From NCBI GenBank assembly GCA_945862145.1, contig CAMAXE010000002.1:136284-200283 (forward strand): 64,000 nucleotides of DNA. The letters are read 5' to 3'. Position numbers and translations under genes: made by a program. The notes below the pieces were generated by a model. The model was not told where the DNA came from. It worked only from the letters and a program-made list of their open reading frames with translations, and searched no databases. Positions 27,341 to 36,366 of this stretch are shown here, in pieces (the stretch's first letter is position 1; the number at the start of each line of letters is the position of its first letter). This stretch comes from Klebsiella pneumoniae. GTDB taxonomy: Bacteria > Pseudomonadota > Gammaproteobacteria > Pseudomonadales > UBA5518.

Positions 27341-28231
27341 ATGGTCTCGGGCAGTGTTGTTGCGCTCGCGACCCCGATGCACCCATCGGGCTCGATCGAC
27401 TGGGATTCCCTGGACCGTCTTGTCCACTGGCACGTGGCAGAAGGCACGCGCGGTATCGTCTCGGTGGGCACCACCGGCGAGTCCTCCACCGTGAGTGTCG
27501 ACGAGCACTGCGAGATCGTCCGCCGCACCGTGGCGGCTGCGGCCGGGCGCATTCCGGTCATCGCCGGCACCGGCGCCAATTCCACGCGCGAGGCCATCGA
27601 GCTCACCGCCGCCGCCAAACGCCTTGGCGCCGACGCCGCACTGCTCGTCACCCCCTACTACAACAAGCCCACGCAGGCAGGCCTCTACCTGCACTACCGA
27701 GCGCTTGCCGAGGCCGTGGATCTGCCGCAGTTCCTCTACAACGTGCCCTCGCGCACCGCCTGTGACCTGCTGCCCGATACCGTCTGCCGCCTGGCCGAGG
27801 TGCCGGGTATCGTCGGCCTCAAGGACGCTACCGGCAATCTCGACCGGGCCCGCGAGCTGATCGCCCGCGTGCCACAGGGTTTTGCCCTGTATTCCGGCGA
27901 TGACGCCACCGCCGCGGAGTTCATGCTGGCGGGGGGGCAGGGCACCATTTCGGTCACGGCCAATATCGTGCCGGCGCGTCTCGCTGCTGTGTGCCGTGCC
28001 GCGCTGGCGGGGCAGGGGGCGCTTGCCCGCAGCCTCGATGCGGAACTTGCCGAATTGCACCGTGTGCTGTTCCTCGAATCGAACCCCATTCCGGCAAAAT
28101 GGGCTCTTGCCGAAATGGGCCTGATGGAAGTGGGCATCCGCCTGCCGCTCACGCCGCTCTCTGCCACACACCAGCCGCGCCTGCGTCGGGCGCTGGCCGA
28201 CCTCGGACTCCTCGCCGCCTGCGAGGCTTGA
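27341..28231 (+). CDS. dapA: 4-hydroxy-tetrahydrodipicolinate synthase
   Basis: A 296-residue class I (Schiff-base) aldolase-like enzyme that condenses pyruvate with aspartate semialdehyde, first step of the diaminopimelate/lysine branch. Key residues fall at the positions known from E. coli: Thr44-Thr45 (GTTGES), Tyr133 and Arg138 (YNVPSRT) and the Schiff-base Lys161 (GLKDATGN). The ATG at 27341 follows GGAG and gives the standard length. It begins the conserved dapA-bamC-MBL-purC block with a four-base gap to bamC. Confidence 0.95.
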   Translation: MVSGSVVALATPMHPSGSIDWDSLDRLVHWHVAEGTRGIVSVGTTGESSTVSVDEHCEIVRRTVAAAAGRIPVIAGTGANSTREAIELTAAAKRLGADAALLVTPYYNKPTQAGLYLHYRALAEAVDLPQFLYNVPSRTACDLLPDTVCRLAEVPGIVGLKDATGNLDRARELIARVPQGFALYSGDDATAAEFMLAGGQGTISVTANIVPARLAAVCRAALAGQGALARSLDAELAELHRVLFLESNPIPAKWALAEMGLMEVGIRLPLTPLSATHQPRLRRALADLGLLAACEA

Positions 28232-28235
28232 AGGA

Positions 28236-29372
28236 ATGACACGAATGCGTTTTCTGCCGCTGTTGCTGATCGCCTCGACCCTCTCCATGTCTGGCTGCGG
28301 CTGGCTCGTGGGCGAGAAGGGTTACTTCCGTGACCGCGGGGACGACTACCGCAAAGCCACCTCCATCCCGGCCATGCAGCCGCCCGAGGGCAAGAAGCCG
28401 CAGGCCGTCGAGCCGCTCTACCCGATCCCCGTGGAGCGCACCGACGCGCTGCTCGGCAAGGAGTTCGAGGTGCCCCGACCGGCGCCGCTGGTGGCGGATC
28501 CCGAGCAGGGTGTGGTGCGCATCCAGAAGCTTGGCGAGCAGCAGTGGATCCTGCTCGACGGCGCCCCGGGCGAGATCTGGCCGCGTCTGCGTGCTTTCCT
28601 CGTCTCCAACCAGATCGGGCTTGATCGCGAGGAGGCTGCCAACGGGGTGATGGAAACCAGCTGGCTGCAACTCAAGGGCTCCGATAACCGCCGCGAGAAG
28701 TACCGCTACCGCGTTGACCAGGGCGTGCAGCGCAACAGCACCGAGATCTATATCACGCAGATTTCCTACGCCCATATGCCCGGCGCCGATGACAAGCCGC
28801 CCGAGTTCAAGGACACCTCCATGAGCGCCGAGCGCGAGAGCTGGATGGTCAAGGAGCTCGCCGGCTACCTGGCAAACACCACGGAGCAGGCCTCGGTTAG
28901 TCTGCTGGCGCAGGGAATCAGTACGGCCAACAAGGTCTACATCATCCGCGGTGCCGACCAGACCCCCATGATCGACCTGCGACTGCCCTTCGAGCGCGCC
29001 TGGGCATCACTGGGCCGCTCGCTGCCGCGGGCCGGATTCACGGTGCAGGATCTGGATCGCAGCGCCGGCATCTACTACGTGAACTACGAGCCGTCCCAGA
29101 AGAAAGATGACGCTGAGGCGGGCGAGGGCGAGGTGGAGATCAGCAAGGAAGAGCCCAAGAGCAGCGGCAAGGGCTTTTTCAAGCGGCTCTTCAGCTGGTG
29201 GGGCGATGACGATGAAGACGACGACAATCCTGCGGTGGGCCGGGCTTACCGCCTGCAGATGCGCGAGGCACCCGGGGGCGCGACCATCGAGGTACGCCGC
29301 GAGGACGGTACACCCTTCGAGGACGGCGAGAACGAATTCCTGCTCGGGGTGATCAAGGCCAACCTCGCCTGA
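28236..29372 (+). CDS. bamC: Outer membrane assembly lipoprotein BamC
   Basis: A 378-residue lipoprotein: signal peptide with lipobox LSMSGC, then the signature of the BamC N-terminal unstructured arm, GYFRDRGDDYRKA, which in E. coli contacts BamD. Two helix-grip domains follow (about 85-200 and 235-378). The second contains a long acidic insertion (SWWGDDDEDDDNP) not typical of E. coli BamC. It is an accessory component of the BAM complex on the inner face of the outer membrane. Position directly after dapA is the conserved gammaproteobacterial order. Confidence 0.93.
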   Translation: MTRMRFLPLLLIASTLSMSGCGWLVGEKGYFRDRGDDYRKATSIPAMQPPEGKKPQAVEPLYPIPVERTDALLGKEFEVPRPAPLVADPEQGVVRIQKLGEQQWILLDGAPGEIWPRLRAFLVSNQIGLDREEAANGVMETSWLQLKGSDNRREKYRYRVDQGVQRNSTEIYITQISYAHMPGADDKPPEFKDTSMSAERESWMVKELAGYLANTTEQASVSLLAQGISTANKVYIIRGADQTPMIDLRLPFERAWASLGRSLPRAGFTVQDLDRSAGIYYVNYEPSQKKDDAEAGEGEVEISKEEPKSSGKGFFKRLFSWWGDDDEDDDNPAVGRAYRLQMREAPGGATIEVRREDGTPFEDGENEFLLGVIKANLA

Positions 29373-29379
29373 GCCGGAC

Positions 29380-30135
29380 GTGGAGTTCTGTTCGCTGGGA
29401 AGTGGCAGCGCGGGCAACGCGCTGCTGGTGCGCACCGGCAACGCCTGCCTGATGCTCGACTGCGGCTTCGGGCCGCGAGAGTTCGAGCGCCGTATCGCCA
29501 GCCGGGCCATGGACCCCAGAGACATCGATGCCATCGTAGTCACGCACGAGCACTCTGATCACGTGGGCGGTGTGGCGGCAGTGGCCCGGCGCTTTGGTAT
29601 AGCCGTGTACGCCACGGCAGGCACCGCCAAGGCCTCGCGCCTCGACCAGCAGCCCTTCGGTGTGCTCGAGTCAGAGCGCACGCTGCGCATAGGCGATATC
29701 GACGTGCTGCCCGTCACCGTTCCCCACGATGCCCGCGAGCCCTGCCAGTTCCTGTTCGCGCATGCTGGCAAGACGCTCGGCGTGCTGACCGATCTGGGGC
29801 ATGTCTCGAAGCTGGTGCGTGACCGTTTTGCCGCCTGTGATGCCCTGGTGCTGGAGTGCAACCATGACGAGCAGATGCTGGAGCAGGGGCCTTACCCCTA
29901 CCCCCTGAAGCGCCGCGTGGGTGGCAACCTCGGGCATCTCAGCAATGCACAGGCCGCGGGCTTCCTGGCCAGCGTGGAGCAGGGGGTGCTGCAGCATCTT
30001 GTCGCGGCCCACCTGAGCGAACAGAATAACGCTCCCCGCATGGCCCGGGAGGCGCTGGCGGCGGTGCTCGGACACGAGCGCGGCCTGCAGGTTGCCGATC
30101 AGTCAGCGGGCTTCGGGTGGCTCGAAATCCTCTGA
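29380..30135 (+). CDS. MBL-fold metallohydrolase (WalJ/YycJ-like)
   Basis: A 251-residue metallo-beta-lactamase-fold protein with CSLGSGSAGNALLVRTGNACLM at the start, HxHxDH as VTHEHSDHVGG, and later VLTDLGHVS and GHLSNAQAAGFL motifs. The opening SLGSGSxGN and overall length match the YycJ/WalJ-like phosphodiesterase/exonuclease group. It probably hydrolyses a phosphodiester in nucleic acid; direct evidence here is only the family. A GTG start eight bases after bamC; conserved neighbour of purC in this block. Confidence 0.88.
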   Translation: MEFCSLGSGSAGNALLVRTGNACLMLDCGFGPREFERRIASRAMDPRDIDAIVVTHEHSDHVGGVAAVARRFGIAVYATAGTAKASRLDQQPFGVLESERTLRIGDIDVLPVTVPHDAREPCQFLFAHAGKTLGVLTDLGHVSKLVRDRFAACDALVLECNHDEQMLEQGPYPYPLKRRVGGNLGHLSNAQAAGFLASVEQGVLQHLVAAHLSEQNNAPRMAREALAAVLGHERGLQVADQSAGFGWLEIL

Positions 30136-30171
30136 GCCGCGTAGACCTTTTTTTGTATCACGGAAAGGACC

Positions 30172-30885
30172 ATGGAAAAGCGCGATCTGTTGGTGAAAGG
30201 CAAGGCAAAGTCGATGTACGCCACGGATGACCCGGGCTACGTGATCATGCACTTCCGCGATGACACCTCGGCCTTCGACGGCAAGAAAGTCGAGCAGCTC
30301 GAGCGCAAGGGTCGCGTCAACAATATCTTCAACGCCTTCATCATGGAGACGCTCGCCGCCGCGGGCATCCCGACCCACTTCGTGAAACGCATCGACGACC
30401 GCGATTCGCTGGTGCGGCGCTTGAGCATGATCCCCGTGGAATGCGTGGTGCGGAACATCGCCGCCGGCAGCATCTGCCGCCGCCTTGGCGTGACGGAAGG
30501 CATCGATCTCGAGCCGCCGACCTTCGAGCTGTTTTACAAGGACGATGCCCTCGGCGATCCGATGATCAACGAGTACCACATCGCCGCCTTCAAGTGGGCG
30601 CGGCTGGAGGATGTGAATACGGCGCGGGAGCTCACTTTCAAGGTGAACGATGTCCTGAAAAAGCTGTTTCTGGACCACGGGATGCTGTTGGTAGACTACA
30701 AACTGGAGTTCGGGACCTGCGATGGGCAAGTGCTGCTCGGTGACGAGTTCACACCAGACGGTTGCCGACTCTGGGACGTCGAAACCCGCGAAAAGCTCGA
30801 CAAGGACCGCTTCCGCCAGAGCCTCGGCAACGTGGTGGAGTCCTACGAAGTGGTGGGTCGCAGACTGGGCCTCAGCTTCGATTGA
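30172..30885 (+). CDS. purC: SAICAR synthase
   Basis: A 237-residue phosphoribosylaminoimidazole-succinocarboxamide synthase, the same length as E. coli PurC. ATP-grasp-like fold with [13 protein letters not shown], the [10 protein letters not shown] loop, [26 protein letters not shown] and [13 protein letters not shown]. It ligates aspartate to CAIR in purine biosynthesis, in the cytoplasm. Start ATG follows AAGGACC. It closes the dapA-bamC-MBL-purC block; tRNA-Ser follows 49 bases later. Confidence 0.96.
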   Translation: MEKRDLLVKGKAKSMYATDDPGYVIMHFRDDTSAFDGKKVEQLERKGRVNNIFNAFIMETLAAAGIPTHFVKRIDDRDSLVRRLSMIPVECVVRNIAAGSICRRLGVTEGIDLEPPTFELFYKDDALGDPMINEYHIAAFKWARLEDVNTARELTFKVNDVLKKLFLDHGMLLVDYKLEFGTCDGQVLLGDEFTPDGCRLWDVETREKLDKDRFRQSLGNVVESYEVVGRRLGLSFD

Positions 30886-30934
30886 TGTGTGTTCCGGTTG
30901 CCGCGCTGACCGCTCGCGACAACCTGCCTTCTCC

Positions 30935-31024
30935 GGAGAGGTGCGAGAGCGGTTGAATCGACTTGACTCGAAATCAAGCGTAGGTGAAAGCCTACCGTGG
31001 GTTCGAATCCCACCCTCTCCACCA
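30935..31024 (+). tRNA. tRNA-Ser (CGA anticodon)
   Basis: A 90-base class II tRNA with encoded CCA. Acceptor GGAGAGG pairs with CCTCTCC; anticodon arm CTTGA-CTCGAAA-TCAAG gives anticodon CGA; long variable arm GTAGG-tgaaag-CCTAC; T-arm GTGGG-TTCGAAT-CCCAC. The long variable arm identifies tRNA-Ser reading UCG. The discriminator base before CCA is A, whereas serine tRNAs of E. coli carry G. It sits between purC and a small membrane protein gene; no integrase or duplicated 3' end is seen. Confidence 0.95.
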
Positions 31025-31084
31025 ATTACCCCGTATCACGCTTTGATGGAGCGAAACGGAAGCAAGTTTGCACCAATCCAATCA

Positions 31085-31109
31085 GGCCGAGCGGACGTGC
31101 GGCTTTTTG
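31085..31109 (+). terminator. Weak possible terminator after tRNA-Ser
   Basis: GGCCG ... CGGC with an imperfect inner stem, then TTTTTG, 60 bases after the tRNA on the same strand. The paired stem is only about four base pairs, so this is a weak candidate. Confidence 0.35.
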
Positions 31110-31143
31110 TTGACAGTAAAATCAAACTAAGTGGAGGAATTTT

Positions 31144-31437
31144 ATGAAAGAACTCGGACTCCGAATTTACGAAGCCTATCAGTACATTTTTGACTCCACT
31201 AAAAACCCGCTACGACACATTCCTGATCCCACCAGCAGGATGTTCATCATGACGATCTTGGCATTTATGTGGAGCGGCGCCTTCGCCGTGTATCTCGGCA
31301 GCATTTTCTATTTCGGGATAAGCCTGGCTGCACATATTGCATTGATTCTGATGTTTTTCTTCACCGTAGCGATATTCTACGACGCCGAGAGAAGCCAGAG
31401 CTCCTGGCTGCTCAAGCTGCGCAGGGACCGCCGGTAA
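31144..31437 (+). CDS. Small two-helix membrane protein of unknown function
   Basis: A 97-residue protein behind a clear GGAGGA ribosome site. It has two hydrophobic segments, about residues 33-56 (MFIMTILAFMWSGAFAVYLG) and 58-78 (FYFGISLAAHIALILMFFFT), flanked by a basic C-terminus (KLRRDRR). The short connector suggests a helical hairpin with both ends in the cytoplasm. No family recognised. Base composition is AT-richer than the housekeeping genes before it. Confidence 0.7.
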   Translation: MKELGLRIYEAYQYIFDSTKNPLRHIPDPTSRMFIMTILAFMWSGAFAVYLGSIFYFGISLAAHIALILMFFFTVAIFYDAERSQSSWLLKLRRDRR

Positions 31438-31509
31438 CAAGCTGCGGTAACCCGTCACGGCTTGGGAGCAGTCGGCAAATCAGCTTTGTGACGCGTGCCA
31501 GCTAAGGGA

Positions 31510-32259
31510 TCACCAAGGTACCCGCTGGCCACGCCAGTCGAAGAACTCGCCGCTGGCGTTCGCTGTGAGCTGATCGACGACGGCGAGAAGATGTAGTGCC
31601 GCGGCGGCCGGAGAATGAACCTCCAACCCGGTCGCCGCGAACGGAGCCGATAGAGCCGTGGCGACGGTGCCGGGATGCAAGGCGATGCAAAGTGCATCAG
31701 GAGACCGGCGGGCCAATTCGATAGCTGCTGTCCGAACAAGTTGATTGAGAGCGGCTTTGGAAGCGCGGTATGCATACCAGCCACCGAGCCTGTTATCGCC
31801 GATGCTTCCGACCCTCGCAGACAGCGTCGCAAAGACGGCTTTCCCCGATCGCGGCAATCGCGGCAACACATGCTTCATGATCAGCGCCGGACCGATCGCA
31901 TTAAGCGCGAAGGACCGCGTGAGCTTAACCGCGTCGATTTGCCGCCAGCTCTTCTCTGGCGCTTGGCGATCATCGTGCAGAAACCCCGTCGCATCGATTA
32001 CAAGGCGAAGCTCACCCAAGTCGGCTGCAAACGCTGCGGCGCGTTCCAGACTGGTCTCGTCCAGCAGGTCGATCGGTGGAGACGTGCTGCGACTGAGCGC
32101 CACTACATGCTCAAATTTTGAGGTGGCCCGGATCGCTTCGACCAATGCCGCTCCGATACCGCCGCCGGCGCCGAACACGACTGCCACACCGGACTGGGGA
32201 GACGATCCGAAGTCAACCCCGGCAGGCGCCGCGCCCTCAGGTTTTGATTGCTCTATCAT
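31510..32259 (-). CDS. Short-chain dehydrogenase (CsgA-like)
   Basis: A protein of about 249 residues with an SDR fold: nucleotide-binding GAGGGIGAALVEAI, IDATGFLH (in place of the usual NNAG), catalytic Ser in LSARVGS and YAYRASKAALNQL with YxxxK. It resembles CsgA/sniffer-like SDRs of unclear substrate, in which NNAG is also varied. The ATG at 32259 (MIEQSK) is chosen because the upstream part of the ORF, to 32340, is basic and not SDR-like; no strong ribosome site supports either start. Convergent with the small membrane protein gene. Confidence 0.75.
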   Translation of the reverse strand: MIEQSKPEGAAPAGVDFGSSPQSGVAVVFGAGGGIGAALVEAIRATSKFEHVVALSRSTSPPIDLLDETSLERAAAFAADLGELRLVIDATGFLHDDRQAPEKSWRQIDAVKLTRSFALNAIGPALIMKHVLPRLPRSGKAVFATLSARVGSIGDNRLGGWYAYRASKAALNQLVRTAAIELARRSPDALCIALHPGTVATALSAPFAATGLEVHSPAAAALHLLAVVDQLTANASGEFFDWRGQRVPW

Positions 32260-32446
32260 CTGCTTTTGCGTCCGCCGATAACGACCTGAAGCCCTAGAAG
32301 TTGCCCGAACACATGTGAGAGAAATGGCCCGATCTGCCATGTCTCATGGGATCGCGGGCACCGCCTGAGTATCGCCTTTTCGACATTACCACTACCACAG
32401 GTTTCCGAGCCGCCAGAGCTGGATGTGGGTCATGCTCGCTGGGAAA

Positions 32447-34654
32447 TCATTGGCAGATCGCACCCATATTGGATTCAATAATTGCTTTGTCATCAGTATC
32501 AGTTAAGCCGTCATGGTTAAAATCATACCAACTGGACTGACCGCCACCATTCGGGGTGGTTTTTCCAGTTGTTGCACTGAACTTTGCCCATTCAGTAATA
32601 TCTTTTTCGTTTACTATTTTATCTAAATTGCCGTCGCCGGGGCACTCATTAAAACTACTTTCGAGTGCTCCAAGTTTTTTCAACAGCGCATTGTAATGCT
32701 GACTCTGTTGGGTAGTGAGTGGCTCGGTCAGGCTAAGGAGATCGTCTTCAGCGCGATCCAATTTTGGCGTTGGCAGAGCCTCATCTATTTCATAAAACTC
32801 ATTTACTTTTTGACTCTCGCCACCACTGCAGTTTTCTATTTCGTTCTGAACTATTTTGTATTTGTCATCCCGGATAGCTCTTTGGCTCAAATTGTTAATG
32901 ACTTCAGGCTGGCCTTGTGAAGCCATATAGTCATTCACTTGACAGCAAGAGGTATAACCAGTGGCGCCAACAACACCATTCGGGCCATACCATTGACCGC
33001 TTTGCGACTCACAGGCTCCTTGCGTGGGAAGAACCATGGTACATGCGTTCATAGTGGGAACCACGCAGGGGTACTGCGGGGTCGTAACAGAACGGAGATT
33101 GTTTCCTACGACCGTATAGTTAGTCTTGCGGATGGGTCCATGGCTTGGATCAAGGAGGTAAGGCATTAACCGTTTTGAATCTAGCGTGTGTGAGTCGGGA
33201 ACGACCTTGCTTACATTAATTCCTGCGGCTTCGCCGAAAAAACGATACAAGTCGACGGTATTTGTCATGTGAGAAACTTCACGGCCTGGATTTTGAACCC
33301 TGGGGCCGGCGATAACTAGAGGTACCCAGACACCAGTCTGATAAGGCGTTCCTTTTGCACGTGCAGGGTCAAACGGCTCCCTAACGCTGGTTGTCCACGT
33401 GCCGTTATCACCCAGGATCACCACGACAGTGTTGGAATTCTCAGGATGGTAATTCAACGAGCCATCACTATTAAAATTCGCCAGCCCCGTCTCTACTAAT
33501 AATCGGCCAAACTCGTGATCCATGGCCTCCAGCATTTGAGTGGCAAGTTCTTCGTTCTCAGCAGAAGTAGTGCATTTAGAAGCGCTAGTTGAGGGAGAAC
33601 CTTCTGGCACTAGCGCAACTGGAGATGGTTGAATGGGAGCATGCATTGCAGAAAAACCGATACTGGCCATCCAGGGCCTCTCGTTCGACTGCTGATTAAT
33701 CCAGCCTATCGCTCGATTGGCTTCCTGTATTGTTCTATAACCGCGACCGCGAGCATCTTCTGGCGCCAGTATAGTTGTGCTGCCATCCTCACGATTGATT
33801 ACCCAGTCACCCGTGTAATACGCATTCTGGGTGTTGAAATTGATATAGGAGGGCAGTTCTGCCTTTGATTTGCAGGTTTTTTCAGGATCAAAGATACCGC
33901 CTTTTTCCAGGCAGGTACGGCCCGGGCTGGCTTCGGTTTGAGTTGATAGCACGGCACAGGTTGCCCCTTGATGGGTATAGCAGGCGCCTGTGTCTGCACC
34001 AACTGTAGCGTTGTCGGCTTTACTGGGGACAAAGCCGCAGCCGTACGTTCCGGTTGAGCCAACACCTCCTGCAGTTGTGTCAATAGGATAGGGATCTCCA
34101 TCGAGAAAGCCTTCAAAGTGGTTCCAGCCCAATTTTCGCATCACCTTATTTCCGAAAGGATTGAGAGCCGGGTTGAGCTGTGAACCTGATAGATGCATTT
34201 TTCCAAAGAGGGCACTAGTATAATTTTTTCTCCGCAACATTTTTGGCGTTGTATATTCATGCGGTGAGACGGCAGAGTTAGCTAGATCACTTGTAGAGGC
34301 GATGGCCGTTAGCATGTTTGTTCTGATCGGATAATGACCGTCAAAAATGCTGGCCCGAGTAGGGCTGCATGTTGGTTGCGACCAAGTATTACGAAAGCGA
34401 ACGCCGGCGAGGGCGACAGCGTCAATATTTGGCGTTTGGGGTGGATTTTCGCCGCCATAACCGAAGACTTTCATCTGATCAATGCCAACGTCGTCCATTA
34501 CGACGAGCAAGATATTCGGGGGTTTCGAAGGCGCAGGATCAGTATTCGGTGGAACATTGCTTACACTCTGTGCATTCGAAGTCAGGAGTGTGCAAAGTAG
34601 GAAAACACCCAGCGCTTCGAATATATATGGCGCTACAGAATTAGATTTCTTCAC
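32447..34654 (-). CDS. Secreted sulfatase with dockerin-like C-terminus
   Basis: A 735-residue protein: signal peptide or N-terminal anchor (residues 10-30), then a type I sulfatase domain. Metal ligands begin in ILLVVMDDVGID (Asp54-Asp55), and the formylglycine site is Cys96 in PTCSPTRAS, the C-x-P-x-R form needing a formylglycine-generating enzyme not present here. GDNGTW is a further metal motif. The last 65 residues hold two Asp/Asn-rich calcium-loop repeats (GDGNLDKIVNEKDI and DFNHDGLTDTDDKAI), like dockerin type I repeats. It would remove sulfate from an ester or polysaccharide outside the cytoplasm. GTG start behind AGGAG. Clearly AT-richer than the flanks, suggesting transfer. Confidence 0.85.
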   Translation of the reverse strand: MKKSNSVAPYIFEALGVFLLCTLLTSNAQSVSNVPPNTDPAPSKPPNILLVVMDDVGIDQMKVFGYGGENPPQTPNIDAVALAGVRFRNTWSQPTCSPTRASIFDGHYPIRTNMLTAIASTSDLANSAVSPHEYTTPKMLRRKNYTSALFGKMHLSGSQLNPALNPFGNKVMRKLGWNHFEGFLDGDPYPIDTTAGGVGSTGTYGCGFVPSKADNATVGADTGACYTHQGATCAVLSTQTEASPGRTCLEKGGIFDPEKTCKSKAELPSYINFNTQNAYYTGDWVINREDGSTTILAPEDARGRGYRTIQEANRAIGWINQQSNERPWMASIGFSAMHAPIQPSPVALVPEGSPSTSASKCTTSAENEELATQMLEAMDHEFGRLLVETGLANFNSDGSLNYHPENSNTVVVILGDNGTWTTSVREPFDPARAKGTPYQTGVWVPLVIAGPRVQNPGREVSHMTNTVDLYRFFGEAAGINVSKVVPDSHTLDSKRLMPYLLDPSHGPIRKTNYTVVGNNLRSVTTPQYPCVVPTMNACTMVLPTQGACESQSGQWYGPNGVVGATGYTSCCQVNDYMASQGQPEVINNLSQRAIRDDKYKIVQNEIENCSGGESQKVNEFYEIDEALPTPKLDRAEDDLLSLTEPLTTQQSQHYNALLKKLGALESSFNECPGDGNLDKIVNEKDITEWAKFSATTGKTTPNGGGQSSWYDFNHDGLTDTDDKAIIESNMGAICQ

Positions 34655-34972
34655 GATGGGCTCCTGTCAGTTTTTTATTTGACTGTTTTCAAGGCTTATT
34701 TTAGCTGCGGCCCTTTTACCCGTTTTAGAACCGTCATGCGCCGAGACAGTAACACGGCGCGCTGCTGACATGTCAAACGGTTCAAGTGACCGAGCGATAC
34801 CTCAAAAAACGGAATCCCTGACCCGACTGATCGCGCTGATCGTAACGTAGAACAAATGACTGGTTGACGCCACAAACGTCAGAATTGCTCCTCAGCGTGA
34901 TCCCCCAGTGTGGAGCGCGGCGCTAAAAAGAGCAGCGCTTTGTTGCAACCCTGCGGCGCGAACCGCTGTGGG
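34655..34972. other. Intergenic region between sulfatase and YHYH genes
   Basis: About 320 bases without an ORF I can support. It must hold the promoter for the minus-strand sulfatase gene; a T-rich stretch lies just upstream of its ribosome site. Near the right end GGCGCT and AGCGCT form a short hairpin (34915-34945) without a T-run on the minus strand, so it is not a convincing terminator. Confidence 0.4.
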
Positions 34973-36043
34973 CTAGTTCAGCTCGTTCCCGGAGATGTCG
35001 GTTGATGCCGCTGAGTCCACCGGTGGCCATGTCGGGAATCCATGGGAATGCTTGACATTATCCGCCCTGCTTGAGGGCTTGCCGCGGTAACAGCCAGGCC
35101 CGTAGGGAAATTTGTTGTTCAGATGGTAGTGGTACATGGTTTGCCACTCACCGTCCCACTTGATGCGCCCAAAGTGGCCGTGGCATTCGTCCAGGTCTTC
35201 ATTGCGCACCACCTTGCCATCGACTCCGCGTGGGCCGTACACGCCAAAACCGTCCATGGCATAACCAAATAGTGGCGAATGCTTTTTGACGTCCCCTTGG
35301 CGGGGAAAGCACTTCCACGAGTAGCCATGGTAGTGATACTCCTCGTTGTAAGGATGCCCCCAGCACTTATCGACGGGCAGGGCAGCGATGGGGTCTACCC
35401 AGACGCCTGCATAGGCAATTTGAGCGTGCCAGGCGGCGCCGGTTTGCGTCACCACACCGGTCATCAGTTCAGAAATACAATATGGGGTCTCTGAATACAC
35501 TGGATTTGCGGGGACAGTAATGTCGAGGTCCCAGGGTTTGATCGGAATCTCTGCAGCGCTCGAGTACCCCTCCGCAGGAGCCGCCGCATAGTACGAGTAC
35601 GCGGCCGTGCCAGCCTGCACCGGAAACACGCCGGTTGGGTGGTTCGGGATTCCATTGCCCTTGAAGTGGCGCTGGCCATCTTGAACCCAGGTCCGGAACT
35701 CAGGGTGCGCATTCGGAACATTGTTCCAATCCACTTCCCCTTCAACATATGCCATTTTCGACACAATCACTCTCTTGCCTTGAACCCACGGCGTTGTTGA
35801 CGCGGTGAAATTGATGTCGGCGGGCGCCAGAGGTATCGCTGAGAGACATAGGAACTGCAGATTTCTTTTGGGAGCATCAGTTCTGGTGCCGGTGCTCGGG
35901 GTGACAAAGAACTCCGGCTCTGTACTGCGCGGCTCGTCTCTTTTATCGGCCATTGCGATAGGTGCAGCCAGGAGCAGGGTGCCGCCGATTGCGGACACCA
36001 AGACGATCAAACGATGAAACAACGATTTCGGTTCCGGGCTCAC
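34973..36043 (-). CDS. Secreted YHYH-domain protein
   Basis: A 356-residue protein with an N-terminal signal segment (LIVLVSAIGGTLLLAAPIAMA) and a YHYH domain, named for the paired motifs seen here as EEYHYHGYSWKCF and TMYHYHLNNKFPYGPGCYRG. Between them is SPLFGYAMDGFGVYGPRG, another constant block. Conserved Cys residues suggest disulfides, consistent with export. The biochemical role of the family is unknown to me; the histidine clusters could bind metal. It follows the sulfatase in the same direction and may be functionally linked to it. Confidence 0.8.
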   Translation of the reverse strand: MSPEPKSLFHRLIVLVSAIGGTLLLAAPIAMADKRDEPRSTEPEFFVTPSTGTRTDAPKRNLQFLCLSAIPLAPADINFTASTTPWVQGKRVIVSKMAYVEGEVDWNNVPNAHPEFRTWVQDGQRHFKGNGIPNHPTGVFPVQAGTAAYSYYAAAPAEGYSSAAEIPIKPWDLDITVPANPVYSETPYCISELMTGVVTQTGAAWHAQIAYAGVWVDPIAALPVDKCWGHPYNEEYHYHGYSWKCFPRQGDVKKHSPLFGYAMDGFGVYGPRGVDGKVVRNEDLDECHGHFGRIKWDGEWQTMYHYHLNNKFPYGPGCYRGKPSSRADNVKHSHGFPTWPPVDSAASTDISGNELN

Positions 36044-36366
36044 GGAGTATGGTTCTCGAGTAGTAGAGGGGAGGTATGTTCGCTAAGCCCCACAATTATC
36101 TCAATTCTAGGTGTAGGTTCTGTTACGCTAAATCAGCATTTTTCACGGACTTGAGTCATAGGTTCGACGGCAGCGGTGTTAGGTACCGGTACCCCCATAT
36201 CGGGGCTTGAGAACTCTGAGGTTTCTAGCCTGCTGGAATGGTGAGAGCGGGCGCTGCTCCTGACGGGGCTGCCTGGATCCGATAAAGCTGCATGAAAAGC
36301 GCGAGTGTGTCTTTGGAACTAATGCCATCAAGACTGATGCCGAAAAACCTGCGAAGTCTCATGGGT
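36044..36366. other. Intergenic region between YHYH and MscS-like genes
   Basis: About 320 bases with no convincing gene. It contains the promoter region of the minus-strand YHYH gene and the untranslated tail of the channel gene. A perfect 12-base palindrome GGTACCGGTACC occurs near 36182. ORF 36292..36603 runs into the channel gene antisense and is a shadow. Confidence 0.4.

Noticed and set aside
36180-36195. 12-base palindrome GGTACCGGTACC as an operator
   Set aside because: It is isolated, lies after the channel gene and far from the YHYH start, and shows no flanking promoter elements; chance occurrence is possible.
30935-36366. Genomic island integrated at tRNA-Ser
   Set aside because: The AT-rich sulfatase region is near the tRNA, but I found no second copy of the tRNA 3' end and no integrase gene; the small membrane protein and SDR lie between.
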